A DNA stretch of 64,000 nt from the IMG/VR virus record IMGVR_UViG_3300033997_000478, positions 104,675 to 168,674 of that record; one strand, given 5' to 3'. The DNA comes from a virus. Under the pieces are notes generated by a model, which saw only the letters and a program-made list of their open reading frames with translations, did not search any database and was not told the origin of the DNA. Shown here in pieces: positions 1-8,517 of the stretch; within the stretch, counting starts at the first letter, position 1; every line of letters starts with the position of its first letter. A program made the translations under genes and the position numbers.

Positions 1-1
1 C

Positions 2-1162
2 GATGCGGTCGAGGAGAATGTTCGCAAGGGCGATCTGCCCAAGGACATCATCGTCGCCGTTGACGGTGACAACTTGGTCAAGTTCTCCGGTGATAACTTC
101 ACCGTCAGCTGCACCAAGGTGATCGACGATGTGCCGATCTTCGTCGTCCAGATCGCCTGCAGTCCGTCGCTGCGCGCCAAGCTCAAGGAATACCACACGC
201 TGGAGTTCATCCACAAGCGTCTGCCGGAGTTCTTCAGCACCAGTGCTGAACAGCCCGACAGTGAGCACAACGTGCACGACATGCTCAAGGCCGCAGCGCT
301 GATTCAGGGACGTACCATCCTCACTTCCACCTACCGCGAACCGATCGCGCTGCTGGCGGCGAACGAGCAGGATCATCATCGCGCGGTGCGTCGACTGAAG
401 CTGGTCGAGGCAGAGTTCGAGGACAAGACCATCGTACTGGTCGGCGAGGATTTCCTGAGCACGCTCAAGTCAGCGCTGCGTGGTAGCGAAATCGAAGGTA
501 TCACCATCTCTGTCGATGACTTGGGTAACAACTACATCAAGTGGGAAACAGGTGAGGTGCATTTCCTCAAGGACGATCCGGGTATCTACACGGTCGACTT
601 CTACACCAAGGCCGAACTGGCTTCGCTGACTCGCACCATCCTGCGCTCGCAGTACATTCAAGATACGCTCGCCCCGTACCTGCGCAATCTGCTGGATGAC
701 AACGCCGCCACCCAAGAGGTCTTGGAAGGACTGCGCAAGATCGCCCTGGCTGTCCCCACCGATCCGGAGTCCATCTCCGAACCCTTCTTCTTCCTGTACG
801 CCAACCCGGCCGATGAGGCCACCATCCTGGAGCACCACATGAACAGCCATCACAAGAGCGAAGCCAACAACAACAACAACAACGACAAGCCGACCGCCGA
901 TGCCATCCGCGAAGCGGCAGGCGATGCGGTGGACACCGCCAAGAGCGGCATCGATCGCGCAGCTGAAGCCATCGGCAGTGCCGCCGAGAAGGTCAACGAT
1001 GCAGTGCACGATGCACGTGAGCACGTGGCCGAAGCCCTGCTGAAGGAACCGACCTTCTTCGATCGCGCCACGCAGTTCACCAAGGACCACGCACGCGACA
1101 TGGTCTTCGGCGCCATCGGCTTTGCCGTGGGCGTGGTTGCCACCACCATCATCAAGCGCTAA
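2..1162 (+). CDS. Membrane-anchored protein, 5' end outside window
   Basis: The reading frame is already open at base 2 with no convincing start or ribosome binding site, so the gene begins upstream; 386 codons are visible. The N-terminal 280 residues look globular and match no family I recognise. Then comes a run of six Asn, an Ala/Glu/Asp-rich amphipathic segment with regularly spaced alanines (like the membrane-tethered DUF883/YtxH helices) and a C-terminal hydrophobic helix (MVFGAIGFAVGVVATTII) ending in KR. I infer a tail-anchored protein facing the cytoplasm. Function unknown. Confidence 0.8.
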   Translation, partial: DAVEENVRKGDLPKDIIVAVDGDNLVKFSGDNFTVSCTKVIDDVPIFVVQIACSPSLRAKLKEYHTLEFIHKRLPEFFSTSAEQPDSEHNVHDMLKAAALIQGRTILTSTYREPIALLAANEQDHHRAVRRLKLVEAEFEDKTIVLVGEDFLSTLKSALRGSEIEGITISVDDLGNNYIKWETGEVHFLKDDPGIYTVDFYTKAELASLTRTILRSQYIQDTLAPYLRNLLDDNAATQEVLEGLRKIALAVPTDPESISEPFFFLYANPADEATILEHHMNSHHKSEANNNNNNDKPTADAIREAAGDAVDTAKSGIDRAAEAIGSAAEKVNDAVHDAREHVAEALLKEPTFFDRATQFTKDHARDMVFGAIGFAVGVVATTIIKR

Positions 1163-1190
1163 TCGCGCCCGGCCGGTAAAAGTGGTGGAA

Positions 1191-1227
1191 GCAAAAAACT
1201 TTCACCACTATACTACCACCGTGATAA
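1191..1227 (+). promoter_or_regulatory. Recurrent promoter, copy a
   Basis: An A-rich stretch is followed by TTCAC (1201-1205), TATACT (1209-1214) and GTGAT (1221-1225). The same arrangement and spacing occurs at 29245, 51346 and 56506. There is no TTGACA-like -35 box. It lies 68 bases before the 50-residue gene at 1282. Confidence 0.8.
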
Positions 1228-1229
1228 CC

Positions 1230-1252
1230 CCTAGTGAAGATTCTTCGCTAGG
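1230..1252 (+). promoter_or_regulatory. Leader hairpin downstream of promoter copy a
   Basis: CCTAGTGAAG (1230-1239) pairs with CTTCGCTAGG (1243-1252) across an ATT loop, with one G-T pair. It sits in the 5' untranslated leader of the gene at 1282. It has no T-tract, so mRNA protection or leader control is more likely than termination. Confidence 0.5.
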
Positions 1253-1281
1253 TCCCTCAGCACCACAGAAAGGAGTGTGTC

Positions 1282-1434
1282 ATGCAAGACAACGTACAGT
1301 TCATCGATCGCAACGCCGAAGTCAAGGCGTACTGCAAGGCGCTGTTCGTCACCGCCCTGTGGGTTGGTGGGATCATCGCCATCCGCACGGCGATCACCAG
1401 CGGCTTCGACAAAGTCCTGGACAGCACCAAGTAA
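1282..1434 (+). CDS. Small single-pass membrane protein, 50 aa
   Basis: ATG follows AGGAG by 8 bases. The 50-residue product has a polar N-terminus and one hydrophobic helix around residues 21-35 (LFVTALWVGGIIAI). First gene of a three-gene set of small membrane proteins that follows promoter copy a. I recognise no family; a role at the host inner membrane is inference. Confidence 0.75.
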   Translation: MQDNVQFIDRNAEVKAYCKALFVTALWVGGIIAIRTAITSGFDKVLDSTK

Positions 1435-1465
1435 TACCTCCCTCCGTCATACAAGGACCGCAGTC

Positions 1466-1621
1466 ATGTTCAACAAGAAGAAGACCGTCACCCTCGACGA
1501 CCTGCTGCCGAAGAATAAAAACATGCGCTACTTCATCGGCACCTTCGGTTTCCTCTGCGCCATGGGTGCGGTGATCGAGATCACCAGCCGCACCACTGCC
1601 GCTGTCATCGAAGCGCTGTAA
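1466..1621 (+). CDS. Small membrane protein, 51 aa
   Basis: ATG at 1466 after AAGGACCGCAGTC. The product has a basic N-terminus (MFNKKK) and a hydrophobic helix at about residues 22-40 (YFIGTFGFLCAMGAVIEI). It lies 31 bases after the 50-residue gene and is probably co-transcribed with it. Family unknown. Confidence 0.75.
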   Translation: MFNKKKTVTLDDLLPKNKNMRYFIGTFGFLCAMGAVIEITSRTTAAVIEAL

Positions 1622-1642
1622 ACCATGGCCGCCAGCATACGC

Positions 1643-1670
1643 GCAGAGCAGCTGCTGGCGGCTGCTCTGC
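1643..1670 (+). terminator. Hairpin between small membrane genes
   Basis: GCAGAGCAGC (1643-1652) and GCTGCTCTGC (1661-1670) form a perfect 10-bp stem with an 8-base loop. No T-run follows, so it may be an attenuator or processing site rather than a full terminator. Confidence 0.45.
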
Positions 1671-1717
1671 GTCACCAAGATGTACCACCAGCCCATTCCA
1701 ACGAGAACGAGAACATC

Positions 1718-2107
1718 ATGAACAATTCCGCCAACAAGAACGCCTCCGCCACTGCCGATGCCCTGGACGCTGCTGCCGACAACCTGCGTGCCACCGAAGC
1801 CGACCTGCAGCGTGCCCGCCAGGAAGAGCTGGATCGCCTGACCTCACTGCGTGACAGCACCAACGCCCGCATCCAGGAACTGCAGGGCGAGAACAAGAAC
1901 GCTGCCAACCTGCTGGCCGGCGCGGCCGAGCCGAGCATGGGCCGTACCGTCCTGAAGTACATGACCGTCACCGCCGCCGCCGTCGGCGTGGGCGCCCTGG
2001 GCCTGTGGGCCTACGGTCGCTTCAGCGGTCGTGGCGTCGAAGAAGTGGTGCAGTCGGCCGGCGAAGCCGTCGCCAGTGCCGGTGACGCCATCGCCAACGC
2101 CGCCTAA
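1718..2107 (+). CDS. Coiled-coil protein with membrane anchor, 129 aa
   Basis: I chose ATG 1718 over the in-frame ATG at 1625 because 1625 would place the strong hairpin at 1643-1670 inside the gene. Residues 10-60 are charged and heptad-like (coiled coil), followed by a hydrophobic helix around residues 77-95 and an Ala/Gly-rich amphipathic C-terminus. This resembles ElaB/YqjD-type membrane-tethered proteins. Last gene of the small-membrane-protein block. Confidence 0.75.
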   Translation: MNNSANKNASATADALDAAADNLRATEADLQRARQEELDRLTSLRDSTNARIQELQGENKNAANLLAGAAEPSMGRTVLKYMTVTAAAVGVGALGLWAYGRFSGRGVEEVVQSAGEAVASAGDAIANAA

Positions 2108-2130
2108 GGCGAGCGCTGAGCAGTAACAAC

Positions 2131-2156
2131 GCCCTCCACCCTTCGGGGTGGAGGGC
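2131..2156 (+). terminator. Rho-independent-type terminator
   Basis: GCCCTCCACC / GGTGGAGGGC, 10-bp stem with loop CTTCGG, followed by TTACGCC. It closes the 1282-2107 block. Confidence 0.85.
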
Positions 2157-2239
2157 TTACGCCGGTGGTCTTTTCTTTTTCTCTCCAGCGACCAGAGCGA
2201 TGATATGACTGACATTTAGAACCCATCCTAGGAGCACGT

Positions 2240-3901
2240 ATGCCCCGGAACGTCATCGACGTCCAGCAGACGTTTGACAACATCACCCGTCCGGTGGCTC
2301 TGCAAATCGCAGAGCGTCTGGGTCGGGTAATGAACCTGCCACCCAACACCAAACTGCTGTTGCCTGATGCAGCTGAAGCTGCGTTGTTCCCCAACAGCGA
2401 ACTGGGTGCCAAGGACCCTGCTAACCCTGCCACCTTTGGCCACACCGATCAGCTGCAGATCGAGATCCAAGAAAACCCAGTGGAAGGTTTCATCCTCTCC
2501 ACGGCGGTCCATCAGGTAGACCAGCGTGCTATCTTCTTGGACCCGGAACTGAAGATCCGGATCTGGCCGGTGAAGATGCCAAAGGAGTTGGCCTTCAACT
2601 TCGTGGCTCGTTTTCAGAACCGCACGCGCGCACGTCAGTTCCGCGATGAGATCCTCAACCGCACCTCTGCGTTGCGCGAAGGGATCATGCATGAGCTGGA
2701 CTACTACTACCACGTCCCCAAGATCATGCAGGAGCTGTTGGTACACCTGCACACGCTGCGTGAGAAGACTGCTGGCTACGGTGAGGACTACCCCACCTGG
2801 CTCACCAAACACATCACTCCCACTGCCACGGAGCTGACCGATCAGATCGGTTGGATCGGTGCACTGGCCGTGGCGGAAAAGCAGGTCTACGATCTGGGCC
2901 ACTTCGACTTCACCGGCACCACCGACCCGGAAGAAGTCGACAAGCGTTCCGGTACGTGGACGGTGAGCTTCGGCTACAAGCTGGTCTATGACCAAGTCAC
3001 CCAGCTGGTGATGGAGTATCCGCTGCAAGTCCATCAGTCGCTGGTCGACTCGTTGTGGTACGGCCGCCGCTATGCTTCCGGTGAACTGGTCGATCCGGAT
3101 CGCCGCAAGCGCACCCAGACGCACTCACGTGAGGCGATGGACTTCTTTACCAACAGCTTTATCAATCGCTGCCTGGAGACCTACCACAGCGGTCTGACAC
3201 TGCCGGAGTTTGATGAGTGGAAGCCCAAGTTCGCTGTCCCCAACACCTCCACGCTGTACACCGCCATGCTTGGTCTGGACCCCACGGCCCCGCGTTCGCT
3301 GTACAACCTGTTTGACGATGATCTGTACGGCTACAGCCTCAGCCCCAGCCTACGTGAGTTCATGGAAGGGGAGGCGCCGTATGTGTGCCGCAAGGGCGCT
3401 TCGATCTTCGACCTGCGCCTGTACCTGAACGACGACCCGATGGACGACGGTTGCCTGCTGCTCGATGCCGATGGCAACGTCACCTTGAACGTAGTGCCCG
3501 ACTTCCGTCAGCGCTACCATGTTCGACTGGCCTTGGTCAATAATCTGTTCACCTTGAACTCTGAGGCACAGATGCGCTTGCGTTCGGCCGGGCAGGTGGG
3601 CATTGACATCCTGAACACGCTGCAGTGGAAGTTGCTGGGTAAGGCTTTCACCCCACGCCTGCTCGGTGGTCGGGTCATCTCTCGCGAAGACTTCGAGACG
3701 ATCGCGCAGCGGATCAACGATCTGAAGGTGCCACACCGCGGGCCATTCGAATTCAACATCTTGACCGTCAACGAAGCGGTCATCATCGCCCATCGGAGTA
3801 ACAATGTCGGCAATCATCAAACCCAACCCAACGGCTCCGGCTCCGCTGGATCCGGTGCAGGTTCAGATCCATTCACCGATCCAGCGCCATGCTGTAGTTG
3901 A
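2240..3901 (+). CDS. Probable virion structural protein, 553 aa
   Basis: ATG 2240 lies 5 bases after AGGAG. It is a large soluble protein without signal peptide or membrane segments, first gene of a four-gene overlapping operon (2240-7248) with the size pattern of jumbo-phage virion components. No catalytic motif is visible. Its last 33 residues are Gly/Ser/Asn/Pro-rich and overlap the next gene by 98 bases. A TAA in a neighbouring frame at 3799, directly behind GGAG, looks like the expected natural stop, so the tail may come from a frameshift. Structural role is inferred from size and context. Confidence 0.7.
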   Translation: MPRNVIDVQQTFDNITRPVALQIAERLGRVMNLPPNTKLLLPDAAEAALFPNSELGAKDPANPATFGHTDQLQIEIQENPVEGFILSTAVHQVDQRAIFLDPELKIRIWPVKMPKELAFNFVARFQNRTRARQFRDEILNRTSALREGIMHELDYYYHVPKIMQELLVHLHTLREKTAGYGEDYPTWLTKHITPTATELTDQIGWIGALAVAEKQVYDLGHFDFTGTTDPEEVDKRSGTWTVSFGYKLVYDQVTQLVMEYPLQVHQSLVDSLWYGRRYASGELVDPDRRKRTQTHSREAMDFFTNSFINRCLETYHSGLTLPEFDEWKPKFAVPNTSTLYTAMLGLDPTAPRSLYNLFDDDLYGYSLSPSLREFMEGEAPYVCRKGASIFDLRLYLNDDPMDDGCLLLDADGNVTLNVVPDFRQRYHVRLALVNNLFTLNSEAQMRLRSAGQVGIDILNTLQWKLLGKAFTPRLLGGRVISREDFETIAQRINDLKVPHRGPFEFNILTVNEAVIIAHRSNNVGNHQTQPNGSGSAGSGAGSDPFTDPAPCCS

Positions 3902-5234
3902 TACCCGCTACACCCCACGCGCCTCGTTGATGCAGCACGTCGACGGCAGTTCGTGGGAAGTGGTGTATTACTCCCAGCTGCTGGGTGCCAGCAGTCAACC
4001 AGGTCCGCTGGACATCAACCGTTCGGCCACTGACCAGCAGTACTGCCGCATCCGTAACATGGAGATCAAGGTCACCACGCCCTTGACCCCTACTGAGGCA
4101 ACTCCGGATCGCAGCCATACGCTGGAAGGTGTGGCTACGGTCTATCCGCACGTCAAGCCCAACTTCGGCGATATGTTCGTCGCTGACGTCGGTGACGGTC
4201 GTGCCGGTCTGTTTGCGGTGACCGCAGTGCGTCGCTTGACGCACCTGATGGAAACCTACAGCGAGATCGAATACAGCCTGGTCGATCTGATCGACACTCG
4301 TCCGGACATGAAGGCCAACCTCGAGATCAAGACCAAGAAGAAGATGGTCTGGTACGAGGAGTTCCTCAAGTACGGTGAGAACCCGCAGATTCTGGAAAGC
4401 TTCTACGACGACATCATGTCGTTGAATGCAGCCTACCAAGACCTGGCGCATTTCTACATGCGTGACTTCTTCTCCTCGCGTCTGAGTACGTTGCTGGTAC
4501 CCGGTCAAAAGGGACCGACCTACGATCCCTACCTGACCAAGGAACTGGTGCAGTGGTTGGTTGATGACATCCCGGAACTGCGCAAGGTCAAGATGCCCAG
4601 CATCACGGCCAACATCTACCACAACAACTACACCCTCTGGGCGGCGTTGTCGGTGATGAAGCAGTCATACCTGACCAACTCGACCCAGCAGGCGCGCTTG
4701 ATGTCCACCACTGCTTTCCGTGGCGTACCGGACGTCAGCAGCATCTACTACACCGGTATCCAGTACGTGGTCTGCCCCAGTGACGCACCGGACAACGTGG
4801 ACAGCGAGTACGACATCGATTCGTATTGCTGCTGCAACACCGGCATGGGCAAGGGTTTTGACTTCACCAAGGGCGGTACGCTCTTGCAAGCCACTGGCCT
4901 GAAGTGGAAAGACCTGCTGCGCTATATCCCCTCGGGCAATCTGGATGGTTTCACGGATGCCCCGAAGGATTCCCAAAAGCTCGAGAGCCTGCCCGACATC
5001 GTGCCTGTAACCTTCGATGAGTACTACGTGCTCAGCGAGCCGATGTATCGGGGCGGTAAACTCAACTCCAAGTTGGAAGTGCTGGTCAAGCAAGCCTTGA
5101 ACCAAGAACCCATCGACACGGTGACGTTGGTGGATCTGGTGCGTGGCGCCAGTAACTGGCCGAACTTGGAACGCTACTACTACCACCCGATTCTGTTTGC
5201 ACTGATTAAGGTGGTGGTGCGGAGAAATGCATGA
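3804..5234 (+). CDS. Probable virion structural protein, 476 aa
   Basis: ATG 3804 follows GGAG by 5 bases. The product is soluble and rich in Tyr and Asp. It has a Cys cluster (SYCCCNTGMGKGF) around residues 334-346, unusual in this gene set. No family recognised. It overlaps the upstream gene by 98 bases and the downstream gene by 4 bases (ATGA), so it is translated within the same operon. Virion role inferred from context. Confidence 0.7.
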   Translation: MSAIIKPNPTAPAPLDPVQVQIHSPIQRHAVVDTRYTPRASLMQHVDGSSWEVVYYSQLLGASSQPGPLDINRSATDQQYCRIRNMEIKVTTPLTPTEATPDRSHTLEGVATVYPHVKPNFGDMFVADVGDGRAGLFAVTAVRRLTHLMETYSEIEYSLVDLIDTRPDMKANLEIKTKKKMVWYEEFLKYGENPQILESFYDDIMSLNAAYQDLAHFYMRDFFSSRLSTLLVPGQKGPTYDPYLTKELVQWLVDDIPELRKVKMPSITANIYHNNYTLWAALSVMKQSYLTNSTQQARLMSTTAFRGVPDVSSIYYTGIQYVVCPSDAPDNVDSEYDIDSYCCCNTGMGKGFDFTKGGTLLQATGLKWKDLLRYIPSGNLDGFTDAPKDSQKLESLPDIVPVTFDEYYVLSEPMYRGGKLNSKLEVLVKQALNQEPIDTVTLVDLVRGASNWPNLERYYYHPILFALIKVVVRRNA

Positions 5235-5872
5235 CGGCTCGTACCGCTGTTGAGACCCGCTTTGTCAGGCGCGAGCGGGATCGTAGGAAGCACAGTCCGG
5301 CGTACAAGATCTTCTACTACATGTTCGACGTGTCGGTACCCTACGCGTACCACTTCACTGAGAACTACACCCGCTACTTGGGTGTGCCGGTCAGTGACGA
5401 TCCAGAGTACAACAAGCGCCTGCCGTCGCAGATGGTGGGCGGTCGTTACACCGTGGCACAGATGGCCGAACTGTTTGACGAAGGCGCGCAGATCCTGCTG
5501 AGCAACCCCGAAGATGCGCTGACCATCTATGAGATGATCTTCCAGCATCTGGAGGTGTGGTCCAGCAAGATCCGTTCCAAGGATCCACTGGATCTGGCCC
5601 AAGTCCCCGACCGTGATCTACTGGCCCTGTCGCGTCTGGGCGATGAACTGTATCGCCACGCCAAGCGCTTTGTGAAGATGCCGGTGCGTCGTGCCGGTGG
5701 TCTGATCTCTAAGCTGCAAGGCATGCGCGGTGGTCAGGTCAACGGCGGTCGTCACCGTGTGGTCGTACCGGTGGATGAAAAGGGTGTGCCCGAGCGTCCG
5801 CAGCTCAAGGACCACGCCGAGTTCACCAAGGACATCATGTACGGTGGTAATGGGAGGACTCCGTGGAGCTGA
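5231..5872 (+). CDS. Unknown protein of virion operon, 213 aa
   Basis: ATG overlaps the previous stop (ATGA), indicating translational coupling. The N-terminus is basic (RRERDRRKH) followed by a Tyr-rich stretch; the C-terminal third is Gly/Arg-rich. No known domain recognised. Position between two probable virion proteins suggests a structural or assembly role. Confidence 0.65.
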   Translation: MTARTAVETRFVRRERDRRKHSPAYKIFYYMFDVSVPYAYHFTENYTRYLGVPVSDDPEYNKRLPSQMVGGRYTVAQMAELFDEGAQILLSNPEDALTIYEMIFQHLEVWSSKIRSKDPLDLAQVPDRDLLALSRLGDELYRHAKRFVKMPVRRAGGLISKLQGMRGGQVNGGRHRVVVPVDEKGVPERPQLKDHAEFTKDIMYGGNGRTPWS

Positions 5873-7248
5873 GGGATTCGGCACTGTGGGAAGAAATCAA
5901 AGCCATCGCCCTTCAGGGCGGTGGCGCTCCACTGATCTTTGGTTGGCGAGTTGAGTTCAAGGTCAAGGACAAGACCTACAAGCCGCTGAAGATGATCAGC
6001 ATGGAGATCCTGCGCAACTACGCCAATGCCATGGGCGATGAGATCGTCCTTGACGTGATGATGGGACAGGGTGATTTCCTCTACGACATCTACCCCAATC
6101 GCCAGAACCTGGTGGCCAACCTGTTCTGCGAACAGCGCGCTTACGATGAGAGCGTGGTCAAGCTGTCCTCGGACATCGAGACCCAGACGTTGCGCGCAAC
6201 ACTGATGGACGACCATTCGGCAGCTGTGGAGGCCAACACGTCCGCTGCTGCCAGTCGCGAAGACCTCAACCGTCTGGACCCGATCACGGTACGCTTCCAG
6301 TTGATCGATCAAGCGCTGGAGTATTCGCGCCTGCAATCGGTCCAAGTGTTGTTCCGCAACACCACCGTTGGTGACTGCTTGACCTACATCCTCACGGCAG
6401 CCAGCAAGGATGCCAACTTGGATGAGAACAACAAGGTCCTCGGTGTGGAGATGGTCGATCCGGCCAACACCGATGAGTACAAGCACATCGTCTTCCCCGG
6501 CGGCACCAAGCTCTCGCAGCTGCGTAACTTCTTGCAGAAGAAAGTCGGTGGTCTGTATCCCACCGGCACCGGCCTGTACCTGCAAAAGCGAACGTGGTTC
6601 GTCTTCCCGCTGTTTGACCTGACGCGGTTTGACAAGAGCTTTGAAACGTTGACGGTGATCAATATCCCGCCCAACCAGTTGCCGAGCATCGAACGTTCAT
6701 ACCGCAAGACCAGCAACCAAACGCTGATCGTGGCGACCGGACAAACCAAGCACATCGACCGTAGTGAGTCCAAGATCGCCAATGCCGGTAACGGTGTGCG
6801 TTACGCCGATGCGCGTAAGGTGATGGAGAACCAGCCCGCTGCCGGCGACAACAAGGCAGTGCTGAAACGATCTGAGACCAACAACGAGTTCATCACGGAA
6901 GAACGCCCCTCGGGGCTGAATAATGTGGTGACGTCTACCCGTCGCATCACGTCCAACAAGTTTGAAGAACTCTCCCAGATGTCTTCGCGCTACGGTGCGT
7001 TGGTGGAGACGTTGTGGGAAAACTCGGACCCCGGCTCCATTTGGCCTGGGATGCCGTTGAAGTTCCTCTACCTCAAAGGAAACGAGGTGAAGGAATTGAA
7101 GGGCGTTGTTCTGGGGGCACACCACTTCATTCAGACCTACGGACAGTCTGTGACGGATGGGCGACACATTTGCAATACTGCTCTGCAGCTTTTCGTTGAA
7201 CGAGAAGACGTAGGTCCAGTAACCCCTCCCAGAGAAAGGAAACGCTAG
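5863..7248 (+). CDS. Probable virion structural protein, 461 aa
   Basis: GTG start at 5863, 5 bases after GGGAGG, overlapping the preceding gene by 10 bases. Soluble, no signal peptide; the central part alternates beta-rich and helical stretches and the C-terminus is basic (PPRERKR). Last large gene of the 2240-7248 operon. I recognise no family; baseplate or tail-tube-associated proteins are possible but unproven. Confidence 0.7.
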   Translation: MELRDSALWEEIKAIALQGGGAPLIFGWRVEFKVKDKTYKPLKMISMEILRNYANAMGDEIVLDVMMGQGDFLYDIYPNRQNLVANLFCEQRAYDESVVKLSSDIETQTLRATLMDDHSAAVEANTSAAASREDLNRLDPITVRFQLIDQALEYSRLQSVQVLFRNTTVGDCLTYILTAASKDANLDENNKVLGVEMVDPANTDEYKHIVFPGGTKLSQLRNFLQKKVGGLYPTGTGLYLQKRTWFVFPLFDLTRFDKSFETLTVINIPPNQLPSIERSYRKTSNQTLIVATGQTKHIDRSESKIANAGNGVRYADARKVMENQPAAGDNKAVLKRSETNNEFITEERPSGLNNVVTSTRRITSNKFEELSQMSSRYGALVETLWENSDPGSIWPGMPLKFLYLKGNEVKELKGVVLGAHHFIQTYGQSVTDGRHICNTALQLFVEREDVGPVTPPRERKR

Positions 7249-7251
7249 GTC

Positions 7252-7761
7252 ATGTCCAATCCCCTTACCTCCGAGAAGGTCATCCTGAACCTGATCAACG
7301 AGAAGGCCACCCGCCAGTTCGTTGCCGGTCAGCTCACCTTCGCCGCCCCGACCGTCATCAGCGACGGCGCGTTCAACACCAGCCTGGTGGTCTCCCCGGC
7401 CGCCGGTCAGCCGTACACCGGCACCCAGACCATCAAGTACACCCGTCTGGCTCTGGCCGACGCCCCGCAGGGCGCCAGCACCGAGTTCACCCTGGGCTCG
7501 CAGGCATCCACCTCGGACGTCCTGGCTGATCTGGTGGACCGCTACGGCGTGCTGCTGACCACCGAAGACATCATCGTCGAAGCCCTGCCGGCCGCTGACG
7601 AGTTCGGTGCCGTCAGCTTCAACCTGCGCGCCAACGGCGCTTCCAAGCTGTGGATCGGCCAGCTGGCCCTGGTCCTCAAGCCGGTTGAAGTGGCGCTCAA
7701 CAGCGTCATCCCGACCGACATGGATGGCCTGACCATCACCGACGTGTCCACCGCCCCGTAA
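7252..7761 (+). CDS. YNRL-family protein, member 1 (169 aa)
   Basis: ATG 7252 follows GAAAGGAAACGC. It shares an architecture with the proteins at 39531, 43948 and 45086: a helical N-terminus of the type (L/I)IxxIN, then a signature here read as YTGTQTIKYTRLALAD, then a 'DI' motif about 55-60 residues later, then a beta-rich C-terminus. The other copies read FTGAQTFYYNRLSLAV, HAGFVTVKYNRLPLNV and FRGTRTVRYNRLDLSV. Its codons are strongly biased to GC-ending forms, suggesting high expression. A virion decoration or tail role is inferred from the company the paralogues keep. Confidence 0.75.
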   Translation: MSNPLTSEKVILNLINEKATRQFVAGQLTFAAPTVISDGAFNTSLVVSPAAGQPYTGTQTIKYTRLALADAPQGASTEFTLGSQASTSDVLADLVDRYGVLLTTEDIIVEALPAADEFGAVSFNLRANGASKLWIGQLALVLKPVEVALNSVIPTDMDGLTITDVSTAP

Positions 7762-7787
7762 GGGTCGACGGCATAAAAGCAGCATAG

Positions 7788-7811
7788 CAGGAGGGCCGTG
7801 AGGCCCTCCTG
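7788..7811. terminator. Bidirectional terminator
   Basis: CAGGAGGGCC / GGCCCTCCTG with loop GTGA, flanked by GGCATAA upstream and TTATGCC downstream, which can extend the stem. It lies between convergent genes (7252 + and 7824 -). Confidence 0.85.
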
Positions 7812-7823
7812 CCTTATGCCGCC

Positions 7824-8264
7824 TTAGGCGTGCGCAGCGCGCTGCCACGGCCGGGTTTCACCGGCCTGGGGATTCCACGGACTGACTGAAACGATCTTGT
7901 ACTTGGCGATGTCGGCGCTGGCAGCCAGACGCACGAAACGGTTGTCCAAGTAGTACGCTTCCTTGAAGTCGGACGAAGCCACTTCGCACAGGCAGTGACC
8001 TTCACCGTTCTCGGTGTAGCAGGTCACCAGTCGTGCGTTGAACCCCAACCGCATGGCATTGTCCATTGCCACCATGGCGAACTCTTCACAGTCGCCAGTG
8101 AACTTGGTGACGCCCGAACTGCGCAGGTTACGCAGCGTGGAGCTGTCTTCCCAATGTTCCACCAGCCCCCACTTATCCTTGTCGGAGCGATAGGTGAACT
8201 TCTCGCGGATGTCGCGATGCAGAGAGGTGAGAGCGCCGTAGGCGCCGTGGTCGAAGCCGCTCAT
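7824..8264 (-). CDS. Transglutaminase-like cysteine protease, 146 aa
   Basis: The GDCEEFA motif (Cys nucleophile), ENGEGHCLCEV (His) and AYYLDNR (Asp/Asn) match the bacterial transglutaminase-like cysteine peptidase fold (BTLCP, DUF920). Family members hydrolyse rather than cross-link. I chose ATG 8264 because GGGGGAAG precedes it by 5 bases and the start overlaps the lipoprotein stop (TAATG); an upstream TTG at 8279 is less likely. The protein has no signal sequence of its own. It forms a two-gene minus-strand unit with the lipoprotein, opposite to its neighbours. Substrate unknown. Confidence 0.85.
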   Translation of the reverse strand: MSGFDHGAYGALTSLHRDIREKFTYRSDKDKWGLVEHWEDSSTLRNLRSSGVTKFTGDCEEFAMVAMDNAMRLGFNARLVTCYTENGEGHCLCEVASSDFKEAYYLDNRFVRLAASADIAKYKIVSVSPWNPQAGETRPWQRAAHA

Positions 8265-8428
8265 TAGCACTTCCCCCAACGACGACGCAGATCCAGACAG
8301 CCTGCCGGAGTCGGTGCCGGGCCGTCGGTTTGGATGGGTGCGCCGGTAGGACGCTTGGGTGCGGACTCACACCCGGCTACGAGTGCTACCCCAGCACACA
8401 TGAGCGCATAAAGGACAAGACGTTTCAT
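8264..8428 (-). CDS. Small lipoprotein, 54 aa
   Basis: ATG 8428 begins a signal peptide (MKRLVLYALMCAGVALVAGC) with lipobox LVAGC, so Cys20 would be lipidated. The short mature part is Pro/Ala-rich and has a second and third Cys. It is coupled to the transglutaminase-like gene by a TAATG junction. Outer-membrane or periplasmic location is expected; the function is unknown. Serving as an entry-exclusion or partner factor would be speculation. Confidence 0.75.
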   Translation of the reverse strand: MKRLVLYALMCAGVALVAGCESAPKRPTGAPIQTDGPAPTPAGCLDLRRRWGKC

Positions 8429-8517
8429 TCCCCAGACTCCAGTTGAGATCACTATACAATTGGTGTAATTGATTACAGAGCTAAGAAATGCTGTGTCTAT
8501 AACCTGTCAATAAGCTC

